A stretch of 64,000 nucleotides of DNA, taken from assembly GCA_020205615.1 (NCBI GenBank), contig CM035167.1, positions 133,203,483 through 133,267,482 on the forward strand, written 5' to 3'. The position numbers and the translations under genes are program-made. The stretch's first letter is position 1, and the number at the start of each line of letters is the position of its first letter. Of this stretch, positions 47,401 to 59,182 are shown piece by piece. The stretch is from Panax quinquefolius. Taxonomy: Eukaryota > Streptophyta > Magnoliopsida > Apiales > Araliaceae. The notes under the pieces were generated by a model. That model saw only the letters and a list, made by a program, of their open reading frames with translations, was not told where the DNA came from and did no database searches.

Positions 47401-49886
47401 TCAACCAACAAAAAATACTAAAAAGATGTGTAATGTACCACATATGTTGAAGCGCGAGATGATCTCAGGATAAACAAGAGTGGTTTGACAATTCTTCTAA
47501 TGTCCTCTCTTGGTGCCATAATCCAGTGCAACCCAGCAGCAGCAAGTACCACTGCGCTATTTTGACTCCATAACAAAGGTGAAGTACACTGCAGTAGGAT
47601 CTTTACATCATCATTTTTGGAAGATGTAAAATTTGTAGAATCCAATTGTAAGGAACTTTTATCTGCATAACTTGAACATGATAAATATTTCTCCGGTCCT
47701 TCAAGGTAACTCTTGGAGACCATGTCTACTAATTTAGACTGATGTATCCCGCTGCCAAGGTCATTTATTTCTTCTTTTACTGCAAAGTCCATATCTAAAC
47801 CATCCTTTTCAGAACTATAGTACTCAGAATAAGGAGATAGCATAATGGATTCTCTTACAAGCCCATGCCTCGCAATTACATAGCGCAAAAGAATCCCAAT
47901 TAAGACAATCTGACCCCACTCTTCCACATCAGGGAGTATCTCACATAACCTTTTATAGTTTCTACCAATCAAAGGCAAATTGGTCGGACAAACAGAAGCA
48001 AATGCAGCAGCAGCAGCACCAACTATGCCAGGAGAATTATCATTCAACAATATTCCAACAATCTGTATAAAATAACATTACACTGTATTAATGGGTATTA
48101 TACATATATATATTATATATCATCTGAATTTTAAGCGATAGGATTCCAGATAAGCCTTCATTCAAACATTTATAGCTTTTAAAATGTCTTTCAAGATATT
48201 CTAATTTACTGAACAGGTTATGGCTAGGGCAGTTAAAGATTACATGTACAAACCTAATATTTTCAGATTGTGCCAAACTCTACACTGAAAATACATGATT
48301 GGAATAACCTGAAGTAGCCCAGATTGCCTCTATCTCAACAAGAAGCATAGACATGTATAAAATCCAAAACAAAAAATTGCAATGTGCACTCTAAACACTT
48401 TTAAGGACATGAGCCTTAAAGGATAAACCTTAAGAAGAAAGAACTGTTTGAAATGAGAGGGTATAACATGCATGTGTGCACATCATATTATGAGGATAAT
48501 ATAGTGTTAGGAGGGGCACTGCACTGCACAAAAAGCTATGCTTATGGAAAAAGAAATCAATGAAAGCAACTGAACTAGAATTCTGTTGAAAGAGCTCAGG
48601 AAGGCAAACAATAATAAGCAAATGGTCAAAGTTATATACAGTTTCCATTGAATTCCATTTAAACAAATAAAAATGGATTTCCAATGATGATTATAGTATC
48701 AAATAGACACATACATAAATTAGTTTACCCTACCTCCTCAATTGCCGCAGTGTTCTCCTCCAAGCGCAAGTCGTGCAACTTGGGAAGAGCATTAGCAGCA
48801 CACTTCCTAACATATACAGATGGATCTCTTGCACATTTTTCCACTGCAACCATAACTAGAGGTGCAACCACATGTAGACGTATTCCTGCCATGGTACGGA
48901 GTGCCCATGCTCGCACCAATGGATTTGGATCCCCCAAGTCCTTCTGGAAATAATTGATTGAGAGCAATGCTTCATTCGGACGCCTAAAATATACATACAA
49001 CATTAACGTACTGGTATGGTAAATTTTTAAGATATTTTATCATTTACTAATTGTTCGTCTCCAATACTCACGCACTCTAAACATAAGCATTGAGCACATG
49101 GCAAACTCAAGTATGCATCCTATTTTTCTGTTTTATTATTTTTAAGTTTGATCCAGCAATGTGATAGAAGTTCAGAATGTCAACCATTATCACCAATGAG
49201 AAACTGAAATTACTATATCATCAAATTCAGTCCATCTTCAGTCTAACCTAACAAGCAGTTATACGCATTATTTATCCAATGCATTCTCTGGAAGCAATCC
49301 AGCTGATTTTACTGAAATTTAAGTGGCTCAGATAATACTGTTAGACTTACTTTTCAGCATAATGCAGCAGATACAAGTAAACCAGCTTCTTCACTTCCAG
49401 AGACTGAGATGCCACATTTTTGACAACCTGTAGTTCCATAAAAAAATTCACATATCCGTAATTGAGCTAAATTTTCTACATAATAACTAAAAATAAAATT
49501 AATTCATATATTTAAATAGCAGCGTAATAAAAATTCAATCTTTTTATTTATTCCAGGCCAAACTTTAATCAAATCAATTACAATCTCTGTTCAAATTAAT
49601 CATTCAATTATCCGATTATTTTTAAAATTTCTATTATTTTGCTTTGAAAAAGAAGTATAGTATATTTGACCTGAGGGAAGAAATTGGAGACATCAAAACC
49701 CTGGGCAATGAGGGCGAGCAATCGCTTGAGAGCTTCGCATTTCTCTGAGTCGAATCGGCTGTCGAGAAGAGGGGCAATGCTGACGTCTTCAGGATCGTCG
49801 TAGAGGTGAGCGTCGGTGCCGAATCGAAATACCATCGTCGATGCTTTGCTCAGCGAGTCTGCCGTTGCACCGAATTGCGGGAACAT
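31063..49886 (-). CDS. AP3B: AP-3 complex subunit beta (AP3B, PAT2 type), 11 coding exons
   Basis: Large beta-adaptin of AP-3, which sorts cargo from the Golgi/endosomes to the vacuole in plants. Exons on the minus strand: 49886-49671, 49427-49351, 48983-48734, 48062-47439, 41410-41237, 38708-38582, 38444-38335, 37489-37289, 35397-34400, 32777-32505, 31417-31063 (TAA). All introns are GT-AG and every junction keeps frame: 3405 bases, 1134 residues, close to known plant AP3B. Exons 1-8 encode the HEAT-repeat adaptin trunk (DAHLYDDPEDV; LRTMAGIRLHV; DVKILLQCTSPLLW). Exon 9 finishes the trunk (YDIRDRARILNKLLS; FYLPGSLSQIVLHAAPGY), then the Ser/acidic hinge. Exons 10-11 give the beta-adaptin appendage, ending NCEETVFGLNLLNRI. 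Intron 4 (6.0 kb) is swollen by a copia insertion and intron 9 contains a MITE. No coding damage seen. Confidence 0.95.
32371..32438. repeat. TG/AG compound microsatellite in AP3B intron 10
   Basis: A (GT)n tract runs directly into an (AG)n tract. It lies between exons 10 and 11 and does not affect splice sites. The SLSLSHTHT tail in the overlapping ORF is read-through of this tract. Confidence 0.95.
33040..33695. mobile_element. hAT-type MITE with GC-rich ends in AP3B intron 9
   Basis: A 656-base element begins CAGTGTTCGAAGAAACGGCC and ends CCGCCTTTTAAAACATTG, giving imperfect inverted termini CAGTGTT/CAATGTT. Flanking 8-bp repeats CTGTTAAT (33032-33039) and TTGTTAAT (33696-33703) match at seven of eight positions. 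Both ends hold CG-rich GCCGCCTA-type words while the core is AT-rich. An 8-bp duplication and CA...TG ends suit a non-autonomous hAT element. Confidence 0.8.
37929..37954. repeat. TA microsatellite in AP3B intron 7
   Basis: Short (TA)n tract between exons 7 and 8, with no effect on splice sites. Confidence 0.85.
39148..39417 (-). other. unrecognised exon-like ORF in AP3B intron 5
   Basis: An 89-codon open stretch on the same strand as AP3B. Its composition is less AT-rich than the surrounding intron and its residue content is balanced (for example MEDICSELSVPHS and HTYSMVLKIMQM). It does not match any part of AP-3 beta, and the flanking exons join in frame without it. It could be a captured exon, a retrocopy fragment or chance. 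I recognise no domain. Confidence 0.2.
39728..40790. repeat. repeat-like and GC-balanced segment in AP3B intron 5
   Basis: From 39728 (TAGGGGTTGAGCATGGTGCA) to about 40350 the sequence is rich in GCGGTTT and GCAGTTT words in both orientations, as in many plant hAT MITEs. I could not find a matching right terminus or target duplication. At 40600-40790 follows a non-repetitive GC-balanced block (CGGAGCCGCCTGGGTCATAA, then AGCGGGCAGACCCAGCTTGG) that looks transcribed or transposon-derived rather than intronic. Its identity is unknown. Confidence 0.35.
42494..42705 (-). repeat. 3' LTR of the copia element
   Basis: 212-base LTR beginning TGTTAGCCAATG and ending AGATCTATCA on the minus strand. It contains the downstream part (AATAGTAGGAACTGG to TCTCTCAAAGC) that the 5' LTR has lost. 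Confidence 0.88.
42713..43351 (-). pseudogene. copia RNase H domain, one nonsense codon
   Basis: Landmarks are FSDADWTGNKDDYSSTC, ARSSTESEFHSV, YCDNIGA, the HSRMKHVAVDYHFIRDQV segment and LADLLTKPL. It lies in the same frame as the RT segment. A single TGA after TTAELS replaces the Trp codon expected in copia elements (ELSWV), then the frame continues to the end. Confidence 0.88.
43376..44356 (-). pseudogene. copia reverse transcriptase domain
   Basis: The domain is essentially complete: WRKAMSEEYDALVRNGTWEL, then LVAKGFHQRPGVDY, QLDANNAFLQG and the active site LLVYVDDIIVTG. A single in-frame TAA in VGSL-stop-YLSLTRPDV replaces the usual Gln, separating it from RNase H. AYELKQTPRAWY stands where AIYGLKQAPRAWY is usual. 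Confidence 0.9.
44396..45687 (-). pseudogene. copia integrase region, several frameshifts
   Basis: Reading leftwards on the minus strand: RQRLGHPAS (zinc-binding start), CNECLSNKSHKLPF, VIFSDVWSSP (first catalytic Asp), YSDNGGEY (second Asp), ERQHLHIVETG (around the catalytic Glu), INRMPTPTL, then LKVFGCLCYPW and FLGYS. These lie in at least three frames with breaks near 45600, 45350, 44910 and 44720, so no integrase can be made. Confidence 0.85.
45677..46294 (-). pseudogene. copia zinc knuckle and protease
   Basis: A CCHC zinc knuckle (CQICGTQGHTAKRC) is followed by the aspartic protease motif WLLDSGASHHVT and further GAG-pre-integrase wording (LKDVLCVSKM). The frame differs from gag, so a frameshift lies between them in the overlap at about 46000-46290. 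Confidence 0.87.
45988..46935 (-). pseudogene. copia gag domain
   Basis: Starts MSNSVPSNTENQ. The copia gag (UBN2-type) landmarks KLNSSNYASWKIQFETLFVG, EAWNVLATTYAK, LAVLGAPMDTEDLTERILDG and LDDDYKELVRTVQARD are all present. Open for 315 codons, then out of frame with the zinc knuckle. It begins about 60 bases after the primer-binding site. Confidence 0.88.
47007..47143 (-). repeat. 5' LTR of the copia element, internally deleted
   Basis: 137 bases. Compared with the 3' LTR it lacks 97 bases just before the terminal TCA and has gained 22 bases (a partial copy of ACTATACAC with GGAAGTCGTTACC). Both LTRs are made from one template at insertion, so these changes followed integration. Confidence 0.85.
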
Positions 49887-52800
49887 TTTCCAGTTTCAGA
49901 TTTCGAGATATATATATATATAGTGATGGGGAAGACTGTGTCGATGTGTTCTTGTTAGTGGAGAGCGAAGACGGGTAAGCAGGAGATGATCGGAGATGGC
50001 AAGTACCAATAAGGGACTGTTTGGAATGCCGGTGATAATGAGATAATAGGAAGGCTAATATCTCATCGATAAGTTCATCTAAATCTAAATAAATACAGTG
50101 TTTTATATTATGGAATTAATTAAATTCTAATTAAAAATGAGGATGTTATTTGTAGAAATAAGGTAAAAATAATCATTGTTATCATTAATCAATTAACAAA
50201 GAAACGTCTATAAATTAATACTGTTGAGATTGAAATTTTTATTAATTTAGATAATTATTAGTTAATCGATAAATTAATAATTTATTAATTTAAAGAGTGA
50301 TTTTGTACCGTAAACATAAATTTAATTACAATAAAATTATTGCATTTTATTGATGTTTCTATCATTTTTTTATACAATGTATCATACTTATTACATTAAT
50401 GTAATAATAGAATTCATTGTAAGTGATATTAATTATTTTAATAATTAAATAATGTTTATTGTATTCACTTTCAAATTACATTCACATTTTATTTCAAAGA
50501 AAAATATATTCAATTAGATTTGAATTTCAAGACAAAACATTATTTTGATGGGACCATATATTAAGGATGAAATTCAATTAGATTTGAATTTAAAGAAAAA
50601 TTAAGGATGAAAATAAGATAGATTTGAATTTCAAATACAAAACAAACGAGAATATAATCATATTTTATAATATTATCCTATATATATTTATAATTTAAAA
50701 GAATTGTTAATTTATGATTTTGATGGGACCATATATTTATATAAGGGTCTTTTTAAAATTATTATTTTATTATTTTATTGAAATTATTAATTTTTCCTAT
50801 TAACCCTAAAAAATATTATTTTAGATATACTATTAATTTATCGAAGTATTAATTTATAGAGGTTACAGTGTATATATATGGAGATTGGAGAGCACATTGT
50901 TGGCGTATTTGGTAATTTGATTTTAAAATTGCTTATAATCATTTATTATGAAAATAAGTAGAAATTTTAATTTAAAACTTTTAATTATTTATTAAATCTA
51001 ATAATTAAGTTTGACCAAATATATTATTAATTTATCCTTATTTATTGTAATAAATTCATCTATTATTCATATTTTTCAAAACATTCATTTTAGTAGCAAT
51101 TTACAATGATTAGCAAATTTTCTTATACCAAACATTTTTTACTTTTTATTAGTTTAAGTTATTTTTATATCACAAATTTTAAGCAACCTCAAACATATAT
51201 TTAGATATTTGATATTTTAAGTCTCCCTCCTTAGGTGAATAGTAAATAAAATCTAAACTCGTGAGTGATAATTTATAAGAATATCAAAAAATCTCACAAT
51301 TTTCTATATTTAACTTTTTTTTATGCACAAACTCTAAACATCATATAATGGTCGGACTTCAAAAAATATACTCTTAATTATATAATTAAGGATGTAAATG
51401 AACCGAATCGAGTCAAATATTGAGTTGCTCAAATTTAGTTTACAAAATTTATCGAGTATAAAATAAGGTTTGATTGAGGCTGGTTTAGCTACCGAGTCGA
51501 TCACGATCTCGAATCGAGCCCGATCAATTTAAACTTTTTAAATAAATATGATGCTAGTATCAGTAGAAAATTATAATTTGAGTACGTTTAAATAATTTAT
51601 CAAACTTTAAAATCTATTGATATTTAAATCATTTATATTTCAAATCGAATTCGAATCCAACGAATACGAGTTTTACTTATAACTTAGTTTCTTATTTTTA
51701 TTTTTGAGGTTCACAGATTCTAAAAGACACTAGCAAATATGGTATAAAATTTATTAAAAGTTATATAAAAAAAATCCATATATAATGTAATAGTCAGGAT
51801 TCGCGTGGATTCGTCTTCTACTAAAATTGTGGCCTACAGATAACTCTACTTTTGTACGTAGACACGTCATCTTTCGTTTAAAGAACATATTAAAGTCAGT
51901 ACCACCATTTCCATTTCCATTTCCATTTCCATTTCCTTCACTTCCGACCATTTCCCTTTTGATCAAATTCAACAAAACCCTAGACCCCCTTTTATTCTAT
52001 TCCATAATCCACATTTGAAAGAACAAGCTTGCAATTCATGCAATTTGAAGTAAGTATTCTCTCTATTCGTCTTTGCATGTTGAGATTTCTCACGAGACAC
52101 AAAACTGATTCATGCTGTTATTCGACTATAACTACCGTGATGCTCTTTTTTTGGTTAATTATTTTGTTTGATTAGAGTTGCATTGTTTGTATCTTCTGAT
52201 TTTGAGTGTTAACGCCAGGATCTTCTCCAACGTTCCAATCACGTAAAACGCCATGATCCTATGATGCGATAAACACGATAAACACAATAAACTTCGACTA
52301 CGGGATCACGGATAAATAAAAGCGTGAGAGTGATATACGTGTTCACAAGGTTAACAAACGGAGAATGTAATGCCTAGTGTATTGAGAGAGATAATAATTT
52401 TAGTGTATATGTGTGTATGAAGAAAACGCACTTTTTTCGGGCTTAGTTGATAGGTTATACTCTTCTTCTTCAGGCCATCGCGCCACCCACTACCTCCGAC
52501 ACGCATTTCGTGATCGATGGGTCCCGCCACCTTTGCATACCTACTCACTACCTTTTGGTCATCATTTATGCCACCACCATTATAATCCCATCCACATTAA
52601 TGTATGGCGAGTGTGTCTCACCAATCGCTACGCTTTTTCATCATTACAAGTCAAAGTAATAGATATTAAATGATCCAACGGTTAATCCAATGAACCAATC
52701 TTTATATAGGTTAAATAGAAATAACATGGTGATTAGGCCCAAATGACTTTCAAGGTACAATAATGAAGGTCCAATGGATTAATTAAATAAGTAGTTCTCA

Positions 52801-53012
52801 ACTTACTTCTTACCAAAAGAGGGAAATATCACGACCCAACATTGCCACCTAGTTTTTTGTTGAATGTAAATGTTTAATAGAAAACTATAAGTGGTCCATG
52901 ATATTAGAATTAACTAAAGGCCCATAACAGAAGCAATTAAAACATACCCAACTTGGTCCATAAGATGAGATAGGGATGGTTGAATGTTCGAGTAAAAGGC
53001 CCAATCGATAAC
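49887..53012. other. gene-free region upstream of AP3B
   Basis: The AP3B promoter should lie just right of 49886, but apart from an (AT)n tract at about 49908-49921 no element can be singled out. From 50050 the sequence is very AT-rich. At about 51386-51680 there is wording like the MITE at 4850-5534 (GATGTAAATGAACCGAATCG, then CGAGTCGATCACG), probably an old relative without clear ends. A (CCATTT)n hexamer run lies at 51904-51937. 52200-53000 holds unclassified sequence and no supported gene. Confidence 0.5.
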
Positions 53013-55868
53013 AAAATTAGGTATACATCACCCATCTCGGGTAGTCGATATATGGTATGTAATTTAAATACAACTTACTAATATAACTGCTGTGTACAAT
53101 ACGACATAAACCGTGAGTTTGAATACAAATATTGTCTACTAGATATTATACAAACTCAAAAGGAGTCCTCATTACAATTATTATCACACTATTTCACGTA
53201 ATAAATGAGGACTACTAATGCTATCCTCTCGACCATTACTCCGCTCCCCGACTCGTCCCCAAATATATTCTCATTTCCTCAAGAGAATAAAGGAAAGAAA
53301 GGGTGAGCTCAACTAGCTCAAGAAGAAATATTATGACTAAGATAATGCGTAATAAATTATCATTAGCCTTCAACAATGTTAAACCGATAAAATATAATGA
53401 ACATCAAGTTTAACTACAAATGAAACAAAAGAATCCATTAAAAGAGTCAAGTAGAAAATAAAATCTACTATCTTTTATGATTTAAAAGGTTTTTCATCAT
53501 CATATAGCCGATTTAGACTCACTTTAATAAATATTCCACATCATCGAATCACCCCCGCACTACTACCAAGGATATTCTTTAAGATCACGACCACAATTAT
53601 TCATGCACTACGCGCCCAAGAATAGTCAGGTATTCATTAATGGTCATGATCATGCCAACAATCGGCCCATCAATGCACTACTACTACCAATCGAGGATTT
53701 TTATCACATCATTTGTAACATTACTACCATGATTACACCGGTAGTCTCTCGTCATAATCATACCAAGTCCATCTACGCACTACAGCCACGTATGACTTTC
53801 ATCACATCATTTGTAACATTACTACCATGATTACACCGGTAATAGTCTCGGTCATAATCATACCAAGTCCATCTATGCACTACAAAAATGTATATGACTT
53901 TCAACATAATATAAAATACGAGGATGATGACAATGATATAAGAATTCAATAAAACAAGTTCAAGAATTATTTTATCCAGAATTATTAACGCCCAAATTGT
54001 CAACATGATATCGCTTTTGTAGAGTAAAATTCAAGAATGATCGTAAGAATATTTCCATGAAAAGATATCGATGAAACGCAAATATCAAGGATATTCTACT
54101 AATTTCATGGAGTATGAAGTCAAAGTTTTAACCAACCGGGTATAATAAAGAATGGAATAACAAAAGAAATCACCACGCATGCGCGATAGATCGCATGACA
54201 GCAAAAGTTATTCCAATGTAATAATAATAATCTAACCAAAGTCGTGAAATTCACAATCGATGTGATGTTCCAATGTAATAATAAATGCGAATAATAAATG
54301 ATGGAACCAGTCCCACAGATAGACATGCATGTGATATTCCAACGTAATAATAAAGACTAATAATAAAATGGAACCAGTGTCCGTGTAAAACACATGCATG
54401 TGATATTCCAATGTAATAATAATAAAGATTTTAACCAGTGTCCTGTAAAACACACGCATGTGATGTTCCAATGTAATAATAATAAAGAATGTCACCAAGT
54501 ATAGGTAAACATCATGTATACATATGTTATTCCAAAAGTAATAATAAGAATAATAATTGGAATAATAATAACAACAAGTTATTCAATGAATAATAAGAAA
54601 TGAATAACAATTTTACGGTGAATAAGAAATAATAACATATTACCAACAAATAATATTCCCTACCTTAAGAACCAATATCGAAAAGTGAAGTAAAGGTATA
54701 CTTTTCTTCTCTCTCTATAGTTTCTCTCTCTCTGTAGTTTCAATGAATTCGTAAGAAATAATGAAGGAATGAGCTTTCTATTTATAGAAAACCGAGGGTG
54801 GCTTTTGGTCTTAACGGCGGGTCAAAATGACTTTCGTAATATCAAGAGACAACTACTATTCATGGGGGGTAATTAACCTTCGAACAATCAAGAGGCGCTT
54901 AACTCTCGTAATATCAAGGGACAACTACTATTTGCATGAAGGGGTAATTACTATCGACGAAGGTAATTACTATCGACGTAATTACTATCGACGAAGGTAA
55001 GGTAATATATCGACGAAGGTAATTACTATCGACGGGTAATTACTATCGACGAAGGTAATTACTATCGACGAAGGTAATTACTATCGACGAAGGTAATTAC
55101 TATCGATTACTAAGGTAATTACTATATCGACGAAGGTAATTACTATCGACGAAGGTAATTACTATTCACAAAGGTAATTACTATCGACGAAGAGACTCTC
55201 TAGATGATTACATACATACGGCCCCCCCCAAATAATCAAACTTACCACAAACGCCTCATAATGTACTTTTATATACATCAAGGATCGAATAAATATTACC
55301 ACAAATCATTTTATTTTTAATCAACACATTTTTAATCTTTCAACAATTATTAATCATTTATAACTTGTCGCCTCAATTAATAATATAACATATTATACGA
55401 TGATATATCGCGACAATAATCAAATCAATAATATAAGAGATATGATGCAAAGAATTATCGTAGTAATAATCGAGTATAGCTAGTGACTTCTCACGTAAGA
55501 TCAATAATCAATACCGCGCTACTACTACGCAACCACGCCAGACATCGCATTTTTACCACCGGTAGTTCAACAGCTTTTAACTAGAATAACTCCTCCGCTA
55601 TATTTTTATAGAAAGATAATTTTGTCGCTTTCTAACTACGACATAATACTTCCGCCAGGGGGTCCACTAATGATCGAGCCATTGCATTTAATATTCCCCG
55701 ACAAAAAGAATATTCCCCACCAAACGTAATATTTTATAACAACTTGCTTACTTTGCAAAAATTTATAAATATTACCCACAACTATAACATTATATCAAAT
55801 TTATTCCATAATATTCAAAAATAATATTTATAGAAAATTCATCTTTATTTATAAAAGTCGGGTCTACA
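53013..55868 (-). repeat. 3' LTR of the gypsy chromovirus
   Basis: 2856-base LTR. It contains roughly 70-base sub-repeats at about 54190-54500 and a minisatellite at 54942-55192 made of GGTAATTACTATCGACGAA units (period about 19). Its inner end, GGGTCTACA, abuts the purine-rich tract. Confidence 0.83.
54942..55192. repeat. minisatellite inside the 3' LTR
   Basis: About a dozen units of GGTAATTACTATCGACGAA, a few truncated or with TATTCACAAA in place of TATCGACGAA. The flanking sequence has TTGCATGAAGGGG at the same position of the unit. Confidence 0.88.
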
Positions 55869-55929
55869 ACCTCCCTTCTTATGAAATTTCTCCTCAAATT
55901 AGGGTACGACTGGTATGTCAAGAGGTAAG

Positions 55930-57210
55930 GATACCTTGATTTCATTTCGCATTCTAACTCCCAAGTCATTTCTCAACATCGTGGTTCCTCCACAAAACTT
56001 CGACTTGAGGTATAACCTCGAGCGTAGAATATGTTCCTTCTTATCCAAAATTTGAACAGAACCTCTTCATACGCCAAATCTTCCGCTATTTCGTCCTGGC
56101 TTAACTCAATAATATGGTTCGGTCTTTCACATATTTACGTAATATGGATATGTGAAAAACGCTATGAACACGAGACATATTTTTCAAGCAGAAAGCGAGT
56201 CTATAGCCACGCCCTACTCGATCGAGGATTAAAATGGACCGATGAATCGAGGATTAAGTTTTCCTCTCTTTCCAAATCTTGTAACTCCTTTCCATGGAGC
56301 AACTTTAACAACACACGATCTCCTATATCGAATTCCACGCCCTTTCGATGAAGATCAAGATAACTCTTTTTGTCGATTTTGTGAGGTTTTTATACGCTGT
56401 TTTGATCGCTTCAATCTTTTCCGTAGTCATACGCATCAACTCCGGCCCCAACAACGCTGCTTCACCCACCTCATCCCAAAGATACCGAGAACGACACTTT
56501 CTTCCATACAACGCTCAATGGAGCCATGCCAATACTTGCTTGATAACCGCTGTTGTAGGAAAAAAACTCCACCAATGGTAAGAACTTGTCCCAACTCCCT
56601 CAAATCAAGGACACAGTAGTCTTAATAGATCTTCAAGAGTTTGAATAGTCCTCTCCGACGTCTCCGTCTGGCTCGAGGATGATATGCCGAGCTAAATCGT
56701 AAGTCTGCGCTCATAGCTTTTTGCAAACTAACCCAAAATCGTGAAGTGAATCTTCGGTCTCGATCGTAACTATGGATACCGCAGATACCATGCAGCCTTA
56801 CAATCTCGCTTATGTACATACGAGCAAGACGCTCAAGTGTATAAGTTTCTCAGATTTGGTAAGAAAATGAGCGCATTTGGTCAATCTATCAACAATGACC
56901 CAAATCGCATCAACGCCTTGAGAAACCTTAGAAGACCCCAGAACGAAAATCCATGGTAATGTGCTCCCACTTCCATTCCGAATTTCAAGTGGTTGCAATG
57001 GACCTTTTGGTACTTGATGCTCCGCTTAACTCGCTGACAAGTTAGACACCTCGAGATAAACAAATACTATCTCTCTCTTCATATCGCTTCCACCAAAATG
57101 TACGATTTAATATCATGATACATTTTGGTACTCCTGTGATGGATTGCAAATGGTGTGTCAGGCGCCCATCATGATATTATACTTTAAATCGTGGTCGTTA
57201 GAACACAAAG
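55930..57210 (-). pseudogene. gypsy integrase and chromodomain remnants
   Basis: On the minus strand from about 57060 leftwards in changing frames: CLTCQRVK (zinc finger), LQPLEIRNG, DAIWVIVDRLTK (first catalytic Asp), ISEIVRLHG, a damaged DRDxRFTSRFW (second Asp), FSSAYHP, WDEVGEAALLGPEL with TTEKIEAI, and finally VLWRNH with VE at about 55970-55999. The last is typical of the chromodomain tail of Tekay-type chromoviruses. Frameshifts occur every few tens of codons. Confidence 0.8.
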
Positions 57211-57435
57211 TCCGGAGTCGACTCAAGTATTCCTTCTTCATCGATTCTTGCTTCCCAAAGATAGCACCTTCTTGCACTTTCTTCCTCATACGATCACCTC
57301 CGTGTCCGTAGAGCTCGAGCAAATTTTAACTTTATCGATTAAAGTCTGGCTCTACTCAGATACTCGCTTATCATCACACGCGTCCCTCGAGTCTTTAACT
57401 CTATCTCCATCCTTTGCAAGTCACACAAAATGGGC

Positions 57436-58720
57436 TCATACGACAATAACGCACTCAGATTTCTGATATGATCTTCTACTCAATGCGCCACTACCACGCT
57501 CGCTTTTCCAGATGGTATCGATGGTACGATCATAATCTTTCAATAGCTCAAGCCAACGCCGTTGTCGCATGTCGAGTTCCTTTTGAGTGAAGAAATATTT
57601 GAGGCTTTTACGATCCGTAAAGATCTCCACTTTCTCCCCATACAAGTAATGCCTCCAAATTTTAAGTGTAAAAGATAATAAATGCTAACTCTAGATCATG
57701 AGTAGGATAATTCCTCTCATATTCTTTCGAGTCATCGCGAGGCATAGGCTATAACTTTTCCATGTCGCATGAGAACACATCCCAACCTTTTGCCCAAGCA
57801 TCATCAGAGATGACAAATCCTCCCGAGCCGATGGTATCACGTAACAAAATAAAATAAGTCTCCTCTCGAAGTTCTTGAAAACTCTTCTCACATTCTTCGC
57901 CTCCAACCGAACTTTCAGATCTTTTCGAGTCACCGAAATCATGGAGTAGCGATTCGAGAAAATCCTTCCACGAATCTCCGATAATAACCAAATTAAACCG
58001 AGAAAGCTACGATTTCTTTATCGATTTAGGTTGTTCCCACTAATAGCTTCAATCTTTGCCGGTCAATGATATTCCACGACTTGATACCACGCGCCCAAGG
58101 AATGCTACTTCTTCAAGCCGTAACTCGTGATTTCTTCAACTCGCATAAAGCTTATATTCACGGCTTTTGGAGTGTCACCTCAAGTGTTGCTCATGATCTT
58201 CACTTCGCTTTTTGAATAAATAAGGATGTCATCAATAAAGACGACCACAAAGTGATCTAAATATTCCTCAATACTTGGCTCATCATATCCATGAAGGCAA
58301 AGAGAGCATTAGTCAATCCAAAGGACACGACTAGAATTCATAATGCCCGCATCGAGTTCTCGAAAGCCGCCTTTGAATGTCACGGCTTCTAATCTTCAAT
58401 CGGTGATATCCTAACGAAGATCAATCTTTGAAAAGAATTTGCTCTTGCAATCGGGTCAAACAGTCATCAATACGCGGGTAATGGATACCTATTTTTGATG
58501 GTGACATGATTCAACTCCCGATAATCAATACAAAGTCGATACTCCCATCTTTCTTCTTCACGAATAGTAACAGAGCACCCCAAGGAGAAGTACTAGACTA
58601 ATAAAGCCAATGTCTAACAATTCCTCGCAGCTTGGGTCTTTAACTCCTCAAGTTCAATAGAGCTATTCGACATGGGCTTTGGAAATAGGTTTTGTACCGT
58701 GTTCAAGGTCGATACAAAAT
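57436..58720 (-). pseudogene. gypsy reverse transcriptase and RNase H remnants
   Basis: 57645-57436 carries the RNase H landmarks [20 protein letters not shown] and [13 protein letters not shown]. The RT active site VFIDDILIY is at about 58212-58241, and wording of the RT fingers (LGSPWGAL- and IDYRELN-like) is recognisable in broken frames up to about 58600. Many indels, no usable ORF. Confidence 0.8.
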
Positions 58721-59182
58721 TCAATTTCACGCCTGGGGTAGGCCAGAAGTTCTTCTTCGGAATACGCCAGAAATTTATTAACAATAGAAATATCGCTCAA
58801 AACCGACGATTTTTTTGTTTAAATCAGGATATGAGCTAAGAAAGCTTGACATCCGCTTTTCAATAAACGAATAGCTTTTATGGCTTGAGATGACCGTGAT
58901 TGATTTTAATGGTTTGGTCGTTTGAATTCAGATAATAGGTCGATTAGGAATATGAAAGCTAACAACCTTACGAAAAACAATCAATTTTTGCATGATAAGT
59001 AGTTAACCAATCAATCCCTTGTAATCACGCCAAATGCAAGTATTTTTAATGAAATAAGATCGACAGTAATGTGAGGGTACCGATTTGAACCAAACAAGAC
59101 TTATAAACAAAGGATGTAATGAAGGTTTCTCCCAACTGAGTTTCCACAGATAAGTCAAAGTCTAATTTCTCCTGAGTCAAAT

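Noticed and set aside
54780..55200. Possible assembly junk or vector sequence
   Set aside because: The same organisation recurs at 62515-62945, so it is a genuine part of the LTR even if the exact units are uncertain.
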